DNA of 64,000 bases, from the NCBI GenBank assembly GCA_034620365.1, contig JAQGEQ010000046.1, forward strand, positions 434,001 through 498,000, in the 5' to 3' direction. This document shows positions 11,218-25,274 of the stretch, piece by piece. Positions within the stretch are counted from its first letter, which is position 1. Each line of letters starts with the position of its first letter. Source of the stretch: Pegea sp. RAD2-039 (lineage: Eukaryota; Chordata; Thaliacea; Salpida; Salpidae). Below the pieces are notes generated by a model that worked only from the letters and a program-made list of their open reading frames with translations, was not told the DNA's origin and did not search any database. Position numbers and translations under genes: made by a program.

Positions 11218-13760
11218 ATGCCTCAACTGTTTCAATCTTATGATCAGTTAAAGAATGTGTTTGTGAAGTCTTGATGATGAGGATGAAAGAAGAACTCTAA
11301 TCATGAGCAAATAATTACATTTTGCTGTTATATCTTTTATTTTATACAACTGATTTGAAAAGATTCCAACAACAAACTTGCATATTAAAAGATTTCACCA
11401 AATTTAGTTTTCTGTGAATTAATTAAAACTAATTTTCATTTGAAATGTTTATTTTGAAATGAAAATATGAGACTTGGGTTTGAGTTATCAAATTGATATT
11501 GTATTAACAATTATTCAACTCACAGAAGTTTTTCAACCAACTTTTCAAATCAAAAGGATCAAATTTGATGGTGGAGTTAACTGCATCAGGAGTATCATCC
11601 AATCATTGTAAACAGGTCAGCTTTCAATCAACTGAATTTCCATCAACTCAAGTCTTTCTTATCCGGTTTCAATATTGATTTGCTTTTTAACATAATTAAT
11701 TTAAAGTTTGATTTGAATTGCATCAAACTTTATATTAGAATAGACAAAATGTTTAACTCACAATTATCACTGTTTGATTTACAACTCATTTATTTATCTT
11801 AATTCTTATTTATTGAAATAATTGAAGTTTAATCTGAAAAGATAGTCGAGTAAAAATTCACCAAAATTAAAATCTAAGTTTGCTTTGAACAATAATTAAA
11901 AAAATTCTGTTTTTTTTCAAAAATATTTCCTAACAGCACTACATCTACAATATAACTCTAAAAAACAGCCGCAAAACATTTGTTAATTAAACTACTTTAA
12001 TTTCTTTTTTTCTATAATTTTTAAAAGTAATTTGGAAACAAAAAATATTCTTAATTTTTAGAAATCAGTAATTAGAAGAAAAGTTTTTAAAAATGTTAAA
12101 TAGTTCACCTTTTTAATTAGTCGTATTAAAAATTGTTAAAATTTACAGCTTTGTTTGATATGTAACTAATTTCTTGTAGATAATCGATAAATTAACTCCA
12201 CGAAATAAAGCAATTGGAAATTTGGATTTTACCTGTTTTCTTGCTTATCTACCTCTATTTTGTCAATCTCACCAAGATATTTTGAACTCTCCTCTGTAAG
12301 TTTTGCTACACTTACTAAAATTTCACTTTTATCAAACCAGTTTCATTTCCATACAAAACCATGAAAAATACCTTTTTTATATCAAAACATTTCATCAAAT
12401 TGATTTTTACAACCATAAATTAAATAAACCATAATTATTTGCAAATGGCATTTGATAAACAAATAATTATGTACAAATCAATATTCTTCAATATTAGAAT
12501 TTTTAGCCAGCACTAGAAGATTTAGAGATAAAAGTTTGTTATTCTTAATTCTAGACAAATGTTCAAAATTATTTTTTCCAGATTACTTTAATAAAAATCT
12601 TATTAAAAATTCGGGAAACAATAAAAAGCTTATTGCTACGTAGTTGTGTTAGAATTATGTGGTTTAGTTGCAATTACTTCCTTTCAGTTTTGCCTTCTTA
12701 TTAAATTATCTTCATTTAATAATAATTTGATTTGTATGTCACTTTATCACCTAAAATTAATCTTTTTAAAACTATTTAGTAAAACTATTATTTGTAATTT
12801 CTTTAGTATTTAAAATGATGACATTTAACCTGTACAGTTAAGTGTAAATAAAGATATCTAAATTAATTAATTGTTTGTTGTAAATACAACTGAGTTTTGA
12901 CAGTATTGAAGTTACTGATGAAGAATATTTAAACAAATTTTGATGTACCTACTATTAATTAGTTTTTTAAACTTATTGTAATAACAAGAAGCAGAAATGT
13001 TTTGATGAAAATACAATTTCAATCAAAGTTTTTCTAAAACCGATCATAATTTTATAAAAGAATTTCAGTTCTAATAAACTGATGTAATTGAAGGAAATTG
13101 AATTTACGCAAATGTATAATAGATTATTGAAGAAAATAATTTCTTTGAAAATAAAGGTAAGCTAAAAGCTTCCATATATTGAAAAATAACATATGCTTAA
13201 TGTTTTATTTTATGAACTTTATACTAAAAGTTATAAATCGATAAAAAGCCCTTACAGATGGAACACTATCAAATTAATCAAGTGAAAAATCGATACAATT
13301 TTTTAATCTGTAAAGAAATTTGAATAAATTGATGAAATATCAGATGTTTTATTATAGTGGTCATCTTATTAATCATAAATTCCTACAAAAGAACAAGTTG
13401 TAGAATTTATTTTCCTTAAAAGTAGTGAGTTAAGATGTTCTTTAATGAAATCATAATTACTTCATCTTATACTGTCCCTAACATTTAAAAATGTCTTGCA
13501 CGCAGTCAAGTAGATATATGTGTGAAGGCTGTAAAATGATAGTTTGAGATTTTCAATAAATTGAGAAAAGTTTTTGAGAAATTGTTATATTCTCTGCTAT
13601 TAACTCACTACAAATACAAGCTTATTGAGAAAACATTAAAAAAATAAATCCATCATCTAATCTTTGTAGCGTCTTTGATATGACGTCAAAAGTTATGGAG
13701 AATCGCGGTTATTATAATGAGTGGTTTGAAAATATTATCACCAATGAGATATATAATTGA
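11218..13760 (+). CDS. Small 113-residue protein with a degenerate EF-hand-like segment (four exons)
   Basis: Exons are 11218-11262, 11526-11615, 12180-12295 and 13670-13760; phases are 0, 0 and 2, and the TGA is at 13758-13760. Every junction has AG and GT (GTGAAG, GTCAGC, GTAAGT). The protein begins MPQLFQSYDQ and has a helix-loop-helix-like middle, IIDKLTPRNKAIGNLDFTCF, followed by LAYLPLF. The pattern GxLDFxxFL matches the second half of an EF-hand, but the loop lacks most acidic calcium ligands, so calcium binding is doubtful. The C-terminus is aromatic and acidic (NRGYYNEWFENI). No exon is longer than 116 bases. I do not recognise the family. The first exon is the least certain; the last three are strong because phase and reading frame agree over 2 kb. 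Confidence 0.62.
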
Positions 13761-16700
13761 AATCATTCTTATCACTTTTAAAAGAGCAAAAGTTTTATAA
13801 ACTTTTAACAAAAATAATTCTTTCTAGTTTTAATTAGATTTATTTTAATTTTTTATTAAGTTTTTCGATTAAATATTATTTGATTTAGGATTTTATAAAA
13901 TCATTTTCTACTTAATCTAAATATTTAAAGTATTTTGATTAAAATCAGTTTCACAAAAAACTTCCTAAAATGGATTCAATGACAATTTTGAATTTATAGA
14001 AAATAAAAGGAACAAGAACGAGCAAATGTCTTGATATTACTTTTTGGTAATTTTATTTACAGTGAAGAAAATTTATAAAAAATGTTAGAAATACTTCTTG
14101 CATTTTACTTTATATTCCATAAAAAAATATTCACTTTTATCTGTTAGTGGTTAGACACAAAACGAGCAAAAAAATTTAGTAATATTAATCAGATGTTTTT
14201 TGATCATCAAATTATTCCCACAAGAAAAGGAAAATTTCGTTTTCAATACTCTTTGTCATTTGGGATTATATACTCCTACATAGGGAGAAATATTATGATT
14301 CATAAAACCATATCATGTGAAATTTTAATAAATATTTTCAATTTTATTTGAACACTAGATATTACTTTCCTAGATTAATACTTGAACAATTCAATTTTTA
14401 ACAAAATATTTTATATCGACTTGAAAAGATTTAAACTGAAACACATTTAAAGATTTATTATTAATATCAACTGAAGTATTTTTTGAAAAGTTCTGTCATA
14501 AACTCAACAATATATAACAAATTTCTTGTCTAATATAAAACAAAATGTGTGAGATTAAAAATAATGAAAGTCTTGTATCTTTTTACTTTTGTAAAATAAT
14601 TTTAAGAAGATTTAAACCAAGCTTACAGCAGCAGCAGCAGTCGGTTACGCTTGGGTGATCACGAGATGTTTTAACCTTATTGGCTTTTATTGGTAATTTT
14701 CAATTTGTATATGATTAAAATTTTTCAAACAGAATAACTTATTTTTAATAAATCAAATTTATTCTTAAGCAACGTCGTCAATTCAATTAAAAATACAAAA
14801 TGATGTAGGTTTCTAGTTAAGGAAAAGAAATAATTAACTTTCAATAATTTATTCATTTTTTTTATCATTACAACGAAATAATCGGTTCAAGAAAGAAAAG
14901 CTTGAAATTTACTATAAAGAAATTACTCTAAGTTTCTTCTGCCACATTCTTTTGTCCCTAAAGTCAACAAAGAGATAAGAGTCTTTCACAGAAAATTTTA
15001 CATGTGACTAAACCCTTTGAACAGTTCTCTTTTAATTCTCAAAACTGGAAAACTTGTTTTTAATAATCTGTTCAGTTACTCTCCACACCTTAAACAGTTT
15101 TCAAATCTTTCTTGGGTAGCTTTCAGAGCTTTCTCAAGCTTCCAGCAAAATTATTCTATTTCACAATTTTCTTAATCATTAAATTTATAATATTTATATA
15201 AAGGTCTTTTTAATGTCACCATTAGTGTAAATTTAAGTTTAATGTTACCATAGTAAACAAGGTAGATTTTAAAGTGAAAACTGACCTAAATAACTTCAAA
15301 GGAAAAACAAAAGTCAACAAGTTGCCCACAAAAGAAGTTTTTACTAAATTTTCAAATCGTACCCACAAAATAAAAATGAACAACAGAAAGCTTGTGACGA
15401 TGACACAAGTTTTGTACATATTAAGTGAGGCGTGACAATTTTAGTGAAATCACTGAGGCGTAAAGTAAATTAATGTAAATTGAAGGTTAGTATAATTAGC
15501 GAAAAGTTGTCTCTTCATTCAAAAACACCAGCAACTTACCAAGAACCAAAAAACATTTTTCGAAAACAGTGACTTTGTAAAAATCTGACAACAAAAGTAT
15601 TTTTTGTCAAAGTTTAGATATTTGATAACTTTTAATATCTAATCTTTTGAAAATTCGACGAAGTTTAAAACTCAAGGAAGAACCAATAAAAGTTGATATT
15701 AGATTTCAGTCGGTGCTTTTTCCTCAATTTTTATCGGATAGGAAATTTTCAAGTATCACAAAATATAGAATAAAATTCGAACGTTATGCTTGGATGGTTT
15801 TGAAATTGATATCTTCAGTTTTAATCAATATTGATATAATTTCTAAAAATACCAGGATTCACATAAAATTGAATATTTTCTGAGTTTTGTTTATTTATCT
15901 CAGATTTATTAAAATTGTTAAAATTATTTAACACCAAAAAACAAAAACCTTTTCTACAAAAAATCCGAAGTGTTGAACAAAAAAATTTCTGTTTATCACA
16001 AATCATAAAATTGAAAGTAAAAATAACTGATATTTATTTTAAGTCATAAAAATATTGAGATAAAATCAAATATACATTATACTGATAAAAAATACTTTCA
16101 ACAATATTTTAAAAACAAACCCTGTTAACAAACTTCATGAAAATGAATGGATTATACAAGTTGTTATTAACACAGTAGTTTTGTCAACACAGCAAAAGTC
16201 CAGAAGTTACTCTACAAACTCGAGTTAAGTTTAATGTGAGTCTTGTAACAGATGTTCTTTCTTGTCATAATAGAATCTTGTGTCTTGCAGCATATGTTTC
16301 ACCCCAAATAAAAAAGTATAAGTTTGTGATTTCAAAAATTTGTTGCAACATCTTTACATGAAAAAGAACTTTTGAAATCAGTAGATTATTTACATCACTT
16401 GGATAATTTGTTTCAAAAGTAAAATAAATAACTCCCAAGATTTTCAGGAAAACGTATCAAGACATAAAAACATATGATTCATTAATGGACAAATATAACT
16501 TGGTCAGAGTTGATACTGTTTAGTGCCCAAGGAAAATTGAAGAACTTTTCAGCTGCCAGGTTAACATTTGTCCCACAAACATTTGAATTTCACTTTTCAT
16601 GAAGTACATTAGCAACTAGAACGATAACATATCATAAGCTTGAAATCAGTCATGCGTGACGCGTCAAAAGTGGACGCAGAACAAAGTTAGAACAAATAAA

Positions 16701-18058
16701 AGTATGAGAGAAGTCACAAGATACTAAACGGTCTCTTTTTCTCTACTCAAAAGTGATTATTACTCATCAGAAATTTACGTGAAAAACTTTGTTTGACAAA
16801 TCTAATTTATTTAAATAATCTTATTATTATCGGTAACTACTATCAACAAAACAACTTTGTGCTTTTAAAAGCTTATGAATATAAGAGATGGTAGTTAGAA
16901 GAATTGAGGTTTTCCGATAAAAAGCTTTTAGAAAATTGTGCAGAAAAAAATAAACAAAATTCATTTAAGAATATAGAATTAAGATTTCCATTTAAGACTT
17001 TTAGAACATTTCAATGCCTCAGGCTGTAAACGAAGTGTTTATGTATTTTAGTTACTACAGCTGTGTGATTTGTTTTTAAGAACCAAAAAAACAATTTTTT
17101 GAGGTTAACCTTAAAAAATTCCACAATAAAATATTCAAACATTGAATGATCTATCTTGACCATTTATTAAAAAAAACTTTATAGTATAAACTGATATTAT
17201 CGTAAATATGATCTAATCACTCAATCTTTTGTAATCTCATTTTACTTGGAGCTTGTATTTATTTCAATTGCTTAAAATCGGATTTTGAAATGATTTTGTA
17301 AGAACATAAAAAAATGAACAAATAGTTTTGAGATATTGTTGGCCATTTATTAAAATCACGTCTGTCTGCAAAAACGCATCAATGTCGTTGAATGCATAAC
17401 TACTTGATACAGATGAAGTTAAACTTTATTAAACTTACAGAGTATATCTCTATAATAAGCATTCCAAAAATATTTATTCGGCTTCAAGGTGAAGAAACAG
17501 AATAAAAATCAAAAATGGAAAATAAAGAAAGTAATATAACGGGTACCATATTTTCCAAGAGGAGAGAGAAGTAACATATCGCAGGTTTGTGGGATTTTCA
17601 TCTTAAATTTTACTTGGAAACGAATTTACTTGGAGTTTTATCAAAAATGTTGCGAGAAAAAATGTTACCTTAAAAATAGGTGAAAATATAATTGCAGTGG
17701 ACGACTTTTTGGACGTCATCCTATAATATAGACAAAAATGAAAAAATAACATCACCAAAATAATTGGTGAACAAAATTCCATGATCATAGTTATCTAGTG
17801 AAAGCAAAATGAAAACAAAAAAAGGAAATATGAATGAACGGGGTTGTTACCTACATTCTACTCAAAAAACTCAATTGAATTTAACTGGATTATCAAGAAA
17901 GAAAATCAAACCCAAGAAAAAATAAAAGGGGAAAACAAGATAACTTTCCCAATGACAGAACTGTTTGGATTATGTACAAGTGTAACCTCAGTGGCTACGC
18001 TTCTATCCATTTTCATAAAGAGCATGATGTTATACACATTAAAGTTTTTGTTTTAAAC
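13761..18058. other. Long AT-rich intergenic region
   Basis: No gene is supported. Three weak exon-like spots are worth recording. At 14629-14690 (plus) a CAG repeat after a TTACAG acceptor opens a hydrophobic frame ending in GYAWVITRCFNLIGFYW before a GTAATT. At 15419-15363 (minus) an ATG starts MYKTCVIVTSFLLFIFILW, signal-peptide-like, and runs into GTACGA. At 15647-15883 (plus) a basic frame lacks an ATG. None could be linked to a neighbouring exon. The right end, about 17400-18058, is probably the 3' untranslated region and downstream flank of the syndecan gene. Confidence 0.5.
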
Positions 18059-19044
18059 TCATGCGTAGTATTCTTGCCCTTGTGTGTACTGGTATGCCGG
18101 TGGTGCTCCGTTCTTTTTCTTTTCGTCAAGAGCATAACTGCCTTCGTCCTTCTTGCGCATTCGGTATACCAAAAGCAAAATCAGAACAATAGCGAACAAA
18201 AGCCCAATGCTGGCACCGATTATAATAGCTGAGAGCAAATGTATGAACTCAGTAACAGGTTTATCAGTTAGTTTAAAAGTAATACCTGTAATAAAATGAG
18301 TGCTTTCAAAAACTCCGGCAGTCTTCTGGACTTTTGGTTCTGACTGGTCGATATCAAAATCCTTTTCTTCAGTTTTTTTCTGAATAATTGAGCAAGTAAG
18401 CAATAAAGAATAGTTTCTAGGTTTATGTGACTTACAATTTTCGGGAGGTCGCTTACAGAAGTCTGTAAAAGAAAATTAATTAGCCATCCAGAAAAAATAA
18501 AGTATCAAAGAAAAACTTACAGCTGTTTCATACATCTCTGGGTCGATAGGAATTTCTGTCCCTTCCTCTTCTTCTTCTGGTATTGGCTCAACATAATATA
18601 AAGAAGTTTTATCTTCATTTGATGGTTCATTGTAGCCTTCTATTTCATCTTCTGTATAACCCTCACCTACAATAAAAACACTTTTCAATTTTGAGAGTTT
18701 ACAGGAAGTTTTTTCAAGAATCTAGAATCAAACTTACCTGAGCTAGATCCTTCAGCATAATCTTCATCATCATTTGGAATTTGTGTTGTAGCAATAGAAT
18801 TATCACCAGAGTTAACATCAAATCCTGTAGACTCTGAAGCAAATGTAGTCACCTAAAAATCAAACTTTATTTAATATAAAGCTTGCTTTGTTTATAATCG
18901 ATTTTTAAACTATTTATTATTTTACTAAAAAAAGATCGAAAGTTTACAAATATTTATTCTAATAAAGTATTGAGAGGTTAGCCAGTAAGTTTAAAAAGTA
19001 GAACTTACCACAAACAGAAGCACGATTGTTAGAATGTACCGCAT
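18059..19044 (-). CDS. SDC: Syndecan, complete transmembrane heparan-sulfate proteoglycan core (195 aa)
   Basis: Six minus-strand exons: 19044-19009, 18852-18738, 18666-18521, 18462-18436 (27 bases), 18379-18286 and 18228-18059. All phases agree. The protein starts with a signal peptide ([13 protein letters not shown]). The acidic ectodomain carries glycosaminoglycan attachment sites of the Ser-Gly type: [13 protein letters not shown], whose Ser-Gly spans an exon junction, and FDVNSGDN. A single membrane segment follows ([19 protein letters not shown]). The cytoplasmic tail has the near-invariant C1 region [11 protein letters not shown] and a C-terminal EYYA in place of the usual EFYA, the PDZ-binding C2 region. 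Syndecans act at the cell surface as matrix and growth-factor co-receptors and bind syntenin, CASK and ezrin inside. The ectodomain, about 130 residues, is short for the family. The Ser-Gly cluster, membrane segment and tail make the identity secure. No sister syndecan is present nearby. Confidence 0.96.
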
Positions 19045-22000
19045 GTTTTTGTTTACTTAAACAGTTTGAAAAAGGAAATGTTAAAACGGCAAAAAATAGG
19101 TTTAAAACTTAAAACTTTAAACACAAGAAATTAATTCGTAAGTTCTTGAAAATACTTGAGACTAACAAGCAACTTTAATTATTAATAATATATAAAACTA
19201 CTAATAAGGCTCAGGAAGCTTGAATTATTATTTCTTTTAAAGGATAATTAACTATCTTAAATACTGACTGTAACTTTCATTTGTCATCTAACATTTATAA
19301 CACATTGCAGTCTAATCAAATAAAAAAGCCAAAAAGCTGCTATTTATATAAATCTAATGAGTAATTTACTTTCCTTTAGTTCCTGTTGCCTCAATATACT
19401 TTAAGTAAATATTCTACGTCAAAACGTTTTGTACTTATAAGTTAAATATGAAACAAGTTTCTGTTAATAGTAATTAGACCGATTAAATTGACGTCATTGA
19501 TAAATATTTGAAATTCTTATTTTAGAAGATTTTGATAATTTTCGATAAGATGTTGATATATATTTTGTAACTGTTTATTATCATAAAGTTTTTATCTTTG
19601 TAAACGTTTCAAAATAAAAGCTAAAAACATATAAAAAGCAATCTGTAAACATCTCTGTTAAAGAAACAAAACTTTATTAAATTTATTAAAAATAAAATTT
19701 AACCGATAAAAGTTCAAATAATAAATATTTTAGACAAGCTTTCAAGCTCTTATAAATTTAATAATATTTTTTATGCAAATATCAACTCATCGACCACAAA
19801 ACTCCCTTACATTTATACTTATTGCAACATATGAAGTATTGGAATTGTCATGGTGAAACAAGTTTTATTGTTTCTAAAATTGTAGATTATGTAATTGAAT
19901 AACTACCGCTGTACTCAACTATACAACATTTAGAATACAATTACAATAAGAATGTTTGTGATACATTAAAAAAAATTATTAAATAATTTTAAATCATAAA
20001 ATAATTCCAAAGTATTTAAAGAGAGTAATAAAAGATTGTTCTATTTTTTCACACCACAATATTTCAAAAAAAAGAGATTAATTTCAGTTCAAACCGTATT
20101 AGGATTGAAAATAATATTTGCTTACAATCGATATTTCATTAGATACAAAGTTCACAATATCTGTTGGTTGTTTTATGGTTTCTTATTCGAATTTTTTTAT
20201 TTATAAAAGCATATATATAATTATAATACCTCTAATATATTAGTGATAACATTTTATTTATTAAACGTTGTATTAATTAAGATTTAGGAAAATCTATCAT
20301 CATTAAGTAATCAGTTCAAGCACAAATAACATTTTTATGAATAATTTGATCCAATTCCATCAAAATATTATGTCTGAAGCTGTTAAAATCGCTAAAAACA
20401 ACCAGCTAAATAAAAATGCAGAACATAAAACTTAACAAAGTTAGCTCTTTCACATAAAATTATCAATGAATAACTGTAAGCTTTTGTTTTATTAAAACAA
20501 ACAAATAATTTTTAATTTCAACTTCTTTTAAACAACGTTATCAACACACAAAAAGACTCTAATTTCTACTAACTAATTTTTACCAATCTCTACTAACTTA
20601 TGTTGTTTTAAAAAGTAAAAAAATAAATGAAAAAAAAGTTAGATTTCAGAAGTTTTCAACAGAGTGTTAAATGAAACCCGACTTGTTCCAGCTCTTACAT
20701 TGAAGTCACACAATGTTTTAGTCTCAAACACTTTTATGCAGTCTCGACCGAGTTTCTCTTCACAAGCTCTCTGCTGCCCTCAGGTGTTCAGTTCTATCTA
20801 ATTTTTTAATGAAATGACAAATTTATGATTTATTTCATATCAAGTAAAAATCGATTAAAAATTTTTTGTCAAGATTTGAAACTTTGTAAAATTCTTACCA
20901 GAAAATAAATTTCCTTACATGAAAAAACGACAAATTAAATTAGTCAAAAAGAACCTAACTCAACAAACCTTAAACAGTTGAAACCACATTCAACCTTTGA
21001 AAAGTTGTTTGTAGGTTAAAGTCTGGTTTGACATATTTTTAAATTCAAAAAACAATAACATAAATTTACCCATTTTAGCATCGATATGACGTCATCACTG
21101 AGTGACGTAAGCTAATCAAGTTCTGAGAAAATAACTTCATTTTCAGAGTCAAAAGATTGAAATATATTTTCACTTTTTTGTAAAAAAGATTTTCTTGAGT
21201 AAAGCAGAAGTGCTCTCGGCTAAATTTGAATAACCTAATTAATTTAAACTGCAAATTTTGAGATTGAAATAAATTATAAAAAAATCTTTAAAAGGAGATT
21301 ATTTTAATAATCTTTTTTAATTTGAAATATTTTGAAAAACATTTCTAAACTAAATTTTCTTATTTAAATGTATCTTTGAAATTAATGATTAACCAAAATA
21401 ATTGTTTTTTTTTTCGAAAAAATAACAAACAAGTCGAAATATTTGAACTTGAAAATTAGGACCCAACCCTCTGAACAAATATGATGATGTTATTTGAAAA
21501 CATCTTTTAATTTAGGAAGTCTTTATTTAGTTGTTCGTAAGTTAAGTATTGCTGGCAACACAACCTATAGAGTATGACGCAATATTTATTTTAATAATCA
21601 CAAAAATTGAACGTTTTAATTTATCTTAGGTTTTTGATAAATGTAGATAAAAAATAGATAAGTTTTTCTCAATGTTCTATTTAAATAATCATCAGTAGCA
21701 AGTAACTTTATCTTCTTCAAAGTCAGTTTTGATATAAAGATGTTATTACTTCCTGTGGTTATACTTGATTTGAATTTATGATTAATGAAAGTTAAGTAAG
21801 TTCAATTTTAATATTTTTTAGTTAAAAAGCATCAGAACTTACAAAACTATATGTTGTAGATAAATGTAATCACTTAATTGAAATTAAAAAGCAAACTTGT
21901 CAATTTAAATTTCATCTCTTAGTTTAACATTTACTGCAATTACGATAAAAACAAATCCATTATTGCAAAGTGTCAATATAAAAAACAATTAGATTATTCT

Positions 22001-25000
22001 GTTCAAATAAGTTTTTGTTTTTGAAATTAAAATTTAGCAGTTTTAGTGCTAAAACGATACAGCTATTGAAGATTTTGAATTTGATCAAATTTTAGAAATA
22101 ACCTTACAACGTTGCGACATACAAAGTTTAGTTTTCAGCACAACTGTTTATAACCTGAAAGCAAAGAGTCAAAGTTGTTTAAAAAAAGTTTCATAAGTGA
22201 TTACTAATCTAAAATGAAGGTTGCATAGACAGTACAGTTGATATAATGTAGAATAAAACTCAAGTTAAAAATGATAATAATAGATATTAGTATTGTTAGT
22301 TTTAACATAAATATTAAAAATCGTTGATAACTTTAATGTAAGCAAAAGTAAGTTTTAATTTGCTGAAAATGTAAATTGAAAATGATTTGAGTTAAATTTG
22401 AGATAAATTTGCAACATCAAGAAAAAAAAGTTACACAATATTGTGAACAGATATTAAAAGGAATTTTGTTTCTAGTTAACAATTTAGTTATGCAATAAAA
22501 TATAATAAGTTATATAATCATACATAATAACATTTGAATAAAATATTTTTTAGAGCAAAAAGATTAAAAAATTGACTTAAAAGATTAAATGATAATTATA
22601 AGTAAATTATTTTAGAAAAACTTAAAAAAAAAATCAATTCTGAAATTATTTTTAAACTTCTTATAACGAGTTCATAAGAAGTATTTTGACAATTTAATTT
22701 TTCTAAGAAAGCTTTGAATTTTCTAAATCCAAAAGACAATACTCAATACTGTAAATTAAAAAGAAGATTTGATATATCAGCTCATTAAACTGAATATTTT
22801 CTGTACTTGTTGAGCTAATCATTCAAAATAAAGAATATTTCTACAAAACTAGTATTAAGCACCAACTAGCATTAATTATACATTAGTTACAAAAACGTTT
22901 AAATTTCAAAATAATCTTCACGAAGGCTTTCTTACACGATTGTACAATTTTATGTTTGATAAAAGAGACAAATAATTAGTCATGTCAGTGGAAATATTTT
23001 AACCAATGTCATAACTACCTGTTTTGATATTATAGATTAAAAAACTTTTTTAAACGCTTATCAGTAGTTTTTATCATTTTAAACTCCTTGTCTTAAGTCA
23101 GCATTAGTTTAACAAATTTCTTTCATTGTATACTTGACTTACTTGTAATTATGATTTGATATAAACAACTTGTAAGTTATTAGATCGTAGATCATAAATG
23201 GTTAAAAAGAAATAGTTTCAAATTCGATCTTCTCTTTTTAGACAATTTTGTCGGTAATCCATTTCCTGATATTTGTTTGAAGAAAAGTTTAATTGAATCA
23301 ACGAATTATTCTCTGTAGTGAAACCAAAAGTTTGGGAGTTGTTCTAAATTCTTTATATTTATTAATATATTATATATATTCTATATATTTCAATTATATA
23401 ATTATTATAAAAATGTAATATTTAATTACATTAGTTTTTGATTTTTAGTTTCAGTTTTCTTATTCATATAATCTTCTATAAAAATAATTTTATTTAAATA
23501 TAGATTCTACAAATCAAATCAAGATTTCTTTTTAGAACTTATTAATCAGTCATGGAATTGATTTTATGAAACACTTTCCAGTTTAAATCAGTTTTGGTAT
23601 TTTCAATGATAAAAATTGACAAAAACTTCTACATGAGCAAAAATTTTATGAAAAGCTGTTAAAGAAAATGTTATATGTTTAATAAAAGATAATGCATTTT
23701 ACTTGAATCAAAGTATGTTTTATTTTTAATAATAAGTAATAATAATAACAAAATTTAAAATTTATCTTATCATTTAGTTATGGTATATTTTATTTGGTTA
23801 TCAGTTGGATATTTTGCCATTTTTTAGAATGTGTCATTCCTGACTATTCTACATATCTAATTCATTGTGTAGCTGACCGTGTGGTTGTTTGTACAGTTGT
23901 TACTAGTCGTCTTTACAATTAAATCAAGTTCTATAAAAGAGTTATTTTCATTACACTGTGTCAGTTTTATTTTAGAAGATTAAATTTTAGAAAGATAAAT
24001 TTCATAATTGAAAAAAATAAAGTAACCAAAAAACCTTGAGAGCCACTATTTTAGACAACCCAAAAAAATTTTAACAAAACGTTAAAAACAATTGAGGAAC
24101 AGATAAAGATCCTAATAAAACATTTTCATACTACAAATAGAACTTGTATGTAGCTACTGAAAGTGATCAGAGCCTCCTGTACAGCAGACTTATCAAAAAG
24201 TATTTGGTTTTAGTCAGAACGCTTTTCAAAGTTTGTTTTTAGTAACATATTATATATCTAATGTTTATCTCAAAATTATCTAACATTATTTTAACTAAGA
24301 TATTACTTTCTTAATGATTTTTATGGTAATGCTATCGTACGATTAGTTCATTTTTTGTTTATTTTGTCTCTACAAAAAGACAAATTTTCTAAAAAAGGTA
24401 AAAAACAAAAAAAAATAAACAAATGACCAATCTTCATAAATAGACATCTTTTTTTCGGAAAAATATTTTTTGAATTAATTTTGTGATTGAATTTTAATTC
24501 ATAATTTCCGATTTTGCTTATTAATCAATGGTTAAATCATTTGCTATACATTTAAGACATTTGAAATAATGTATTTTTAGGATCTAAATATAAAAGCCCA
24601 TTTTCTCATTTAAATAGTTTTCGCAAACTGAGTACTAAAAGTAAACAATATGAAACAACTGTGTATAATTTATTTAACTATATAATAGTAATTATATATT
24701 GATAAATATTAGTAAGTCAATTACAAATTTGAAGTTGATATCTGGAGTGGTTTTTTGCAAAAATTTGGATTTAATTTATTTTTCACTAAACAAATATTTT
24801 TATCTTTCTAAAACTGTATTTGCTTATAATTTATAACAAAAAAATAGTTTAAATGAAAGAAAAAATCTAGATAGAAAAGTTTTATGCTCTTAAAGATATA
24901 TTTAAGTATCTTTAACTATTATACTAACAACTAATTATTGTAAAAATACAATTCTTACATAGTATATTTATTTAAATAGAATCAATAGAAATATTTTAAA

Positions 25001-25274
25001 GTGTAATTTTTATAATTAGTAGTTATAACAATTGTGTTTGAACAATTAGTGCTTGATTTTTAAAGTTTTTTATACATAATTATCTATTGTATTTAGTTTA
25101 ATCTTTTTTGTTATGTTTTTATGTCATTGTTGTAGAAGATTTTATATTTCATCTTTAACTGGTGAATAATAAGCTAAGTATTTTGGCAGTTTTTGAATGT
25201 AAGCTTGTGTTTGTGAATTGGAATTTTCTGTTGAAGTTTATATATGTTCAAAATTTTAATAGTTTATTTTACTT
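19045..25274. other. Long AT-rich intergenic region
   Basis: More than 6 kb with no supported gene except the weak candidate at 20639-21073. It holds the upstream flanks of syndecan (left) and of rabenosyn-5 (right). TGACGTCA occurs at about 19489 and 21085. Long runs of A or T and TA-rich tracts dominate from 22200 to 25000. Confidence 0.55.
20639..21073 (-). CDS. Candidate two-exon small cysteine-containing protein (about 72 aa)
   Basis: A GC-richer island within an AT-rich desert. The minus-strand exon 20778-20639 follows a CTGAG acceptor and reads QQRACEEKLGRDCIKVFETK then TLCDFN, with three cysteines. It either ends at a GTAAGA donor after 20699 or continues to a stop at 20641-20639. 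Upstream, an ATG at 21073 opens MGKFMLLFFEFKNMSNQ, weakly signal-peptide-like, and reaches a possible but poor donor (GTTGAA) after 20995 in the matching phase 1. The codon composition of the second exon looks real; the link to the first is speculative. No family is recognised. It may instead be an internal exon of a gene with long introns. Confidence 0.3.

Noticed and set aside
14629-14645. CAG trinucleotide repeat as a notable microsatellite
   Set aside because: Only four to five units, too short to stand out; kept as a possible exon start in the gap entry.
18059-18403. Syndecan tail as one unspliced 114-residue gene
   Set aside because: The frame stays open only because a 57-base intron lacks stops; syndecan genes usually have a splice junction next to the membrane segment, and both sites are good. 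Retention is kept as a finding.
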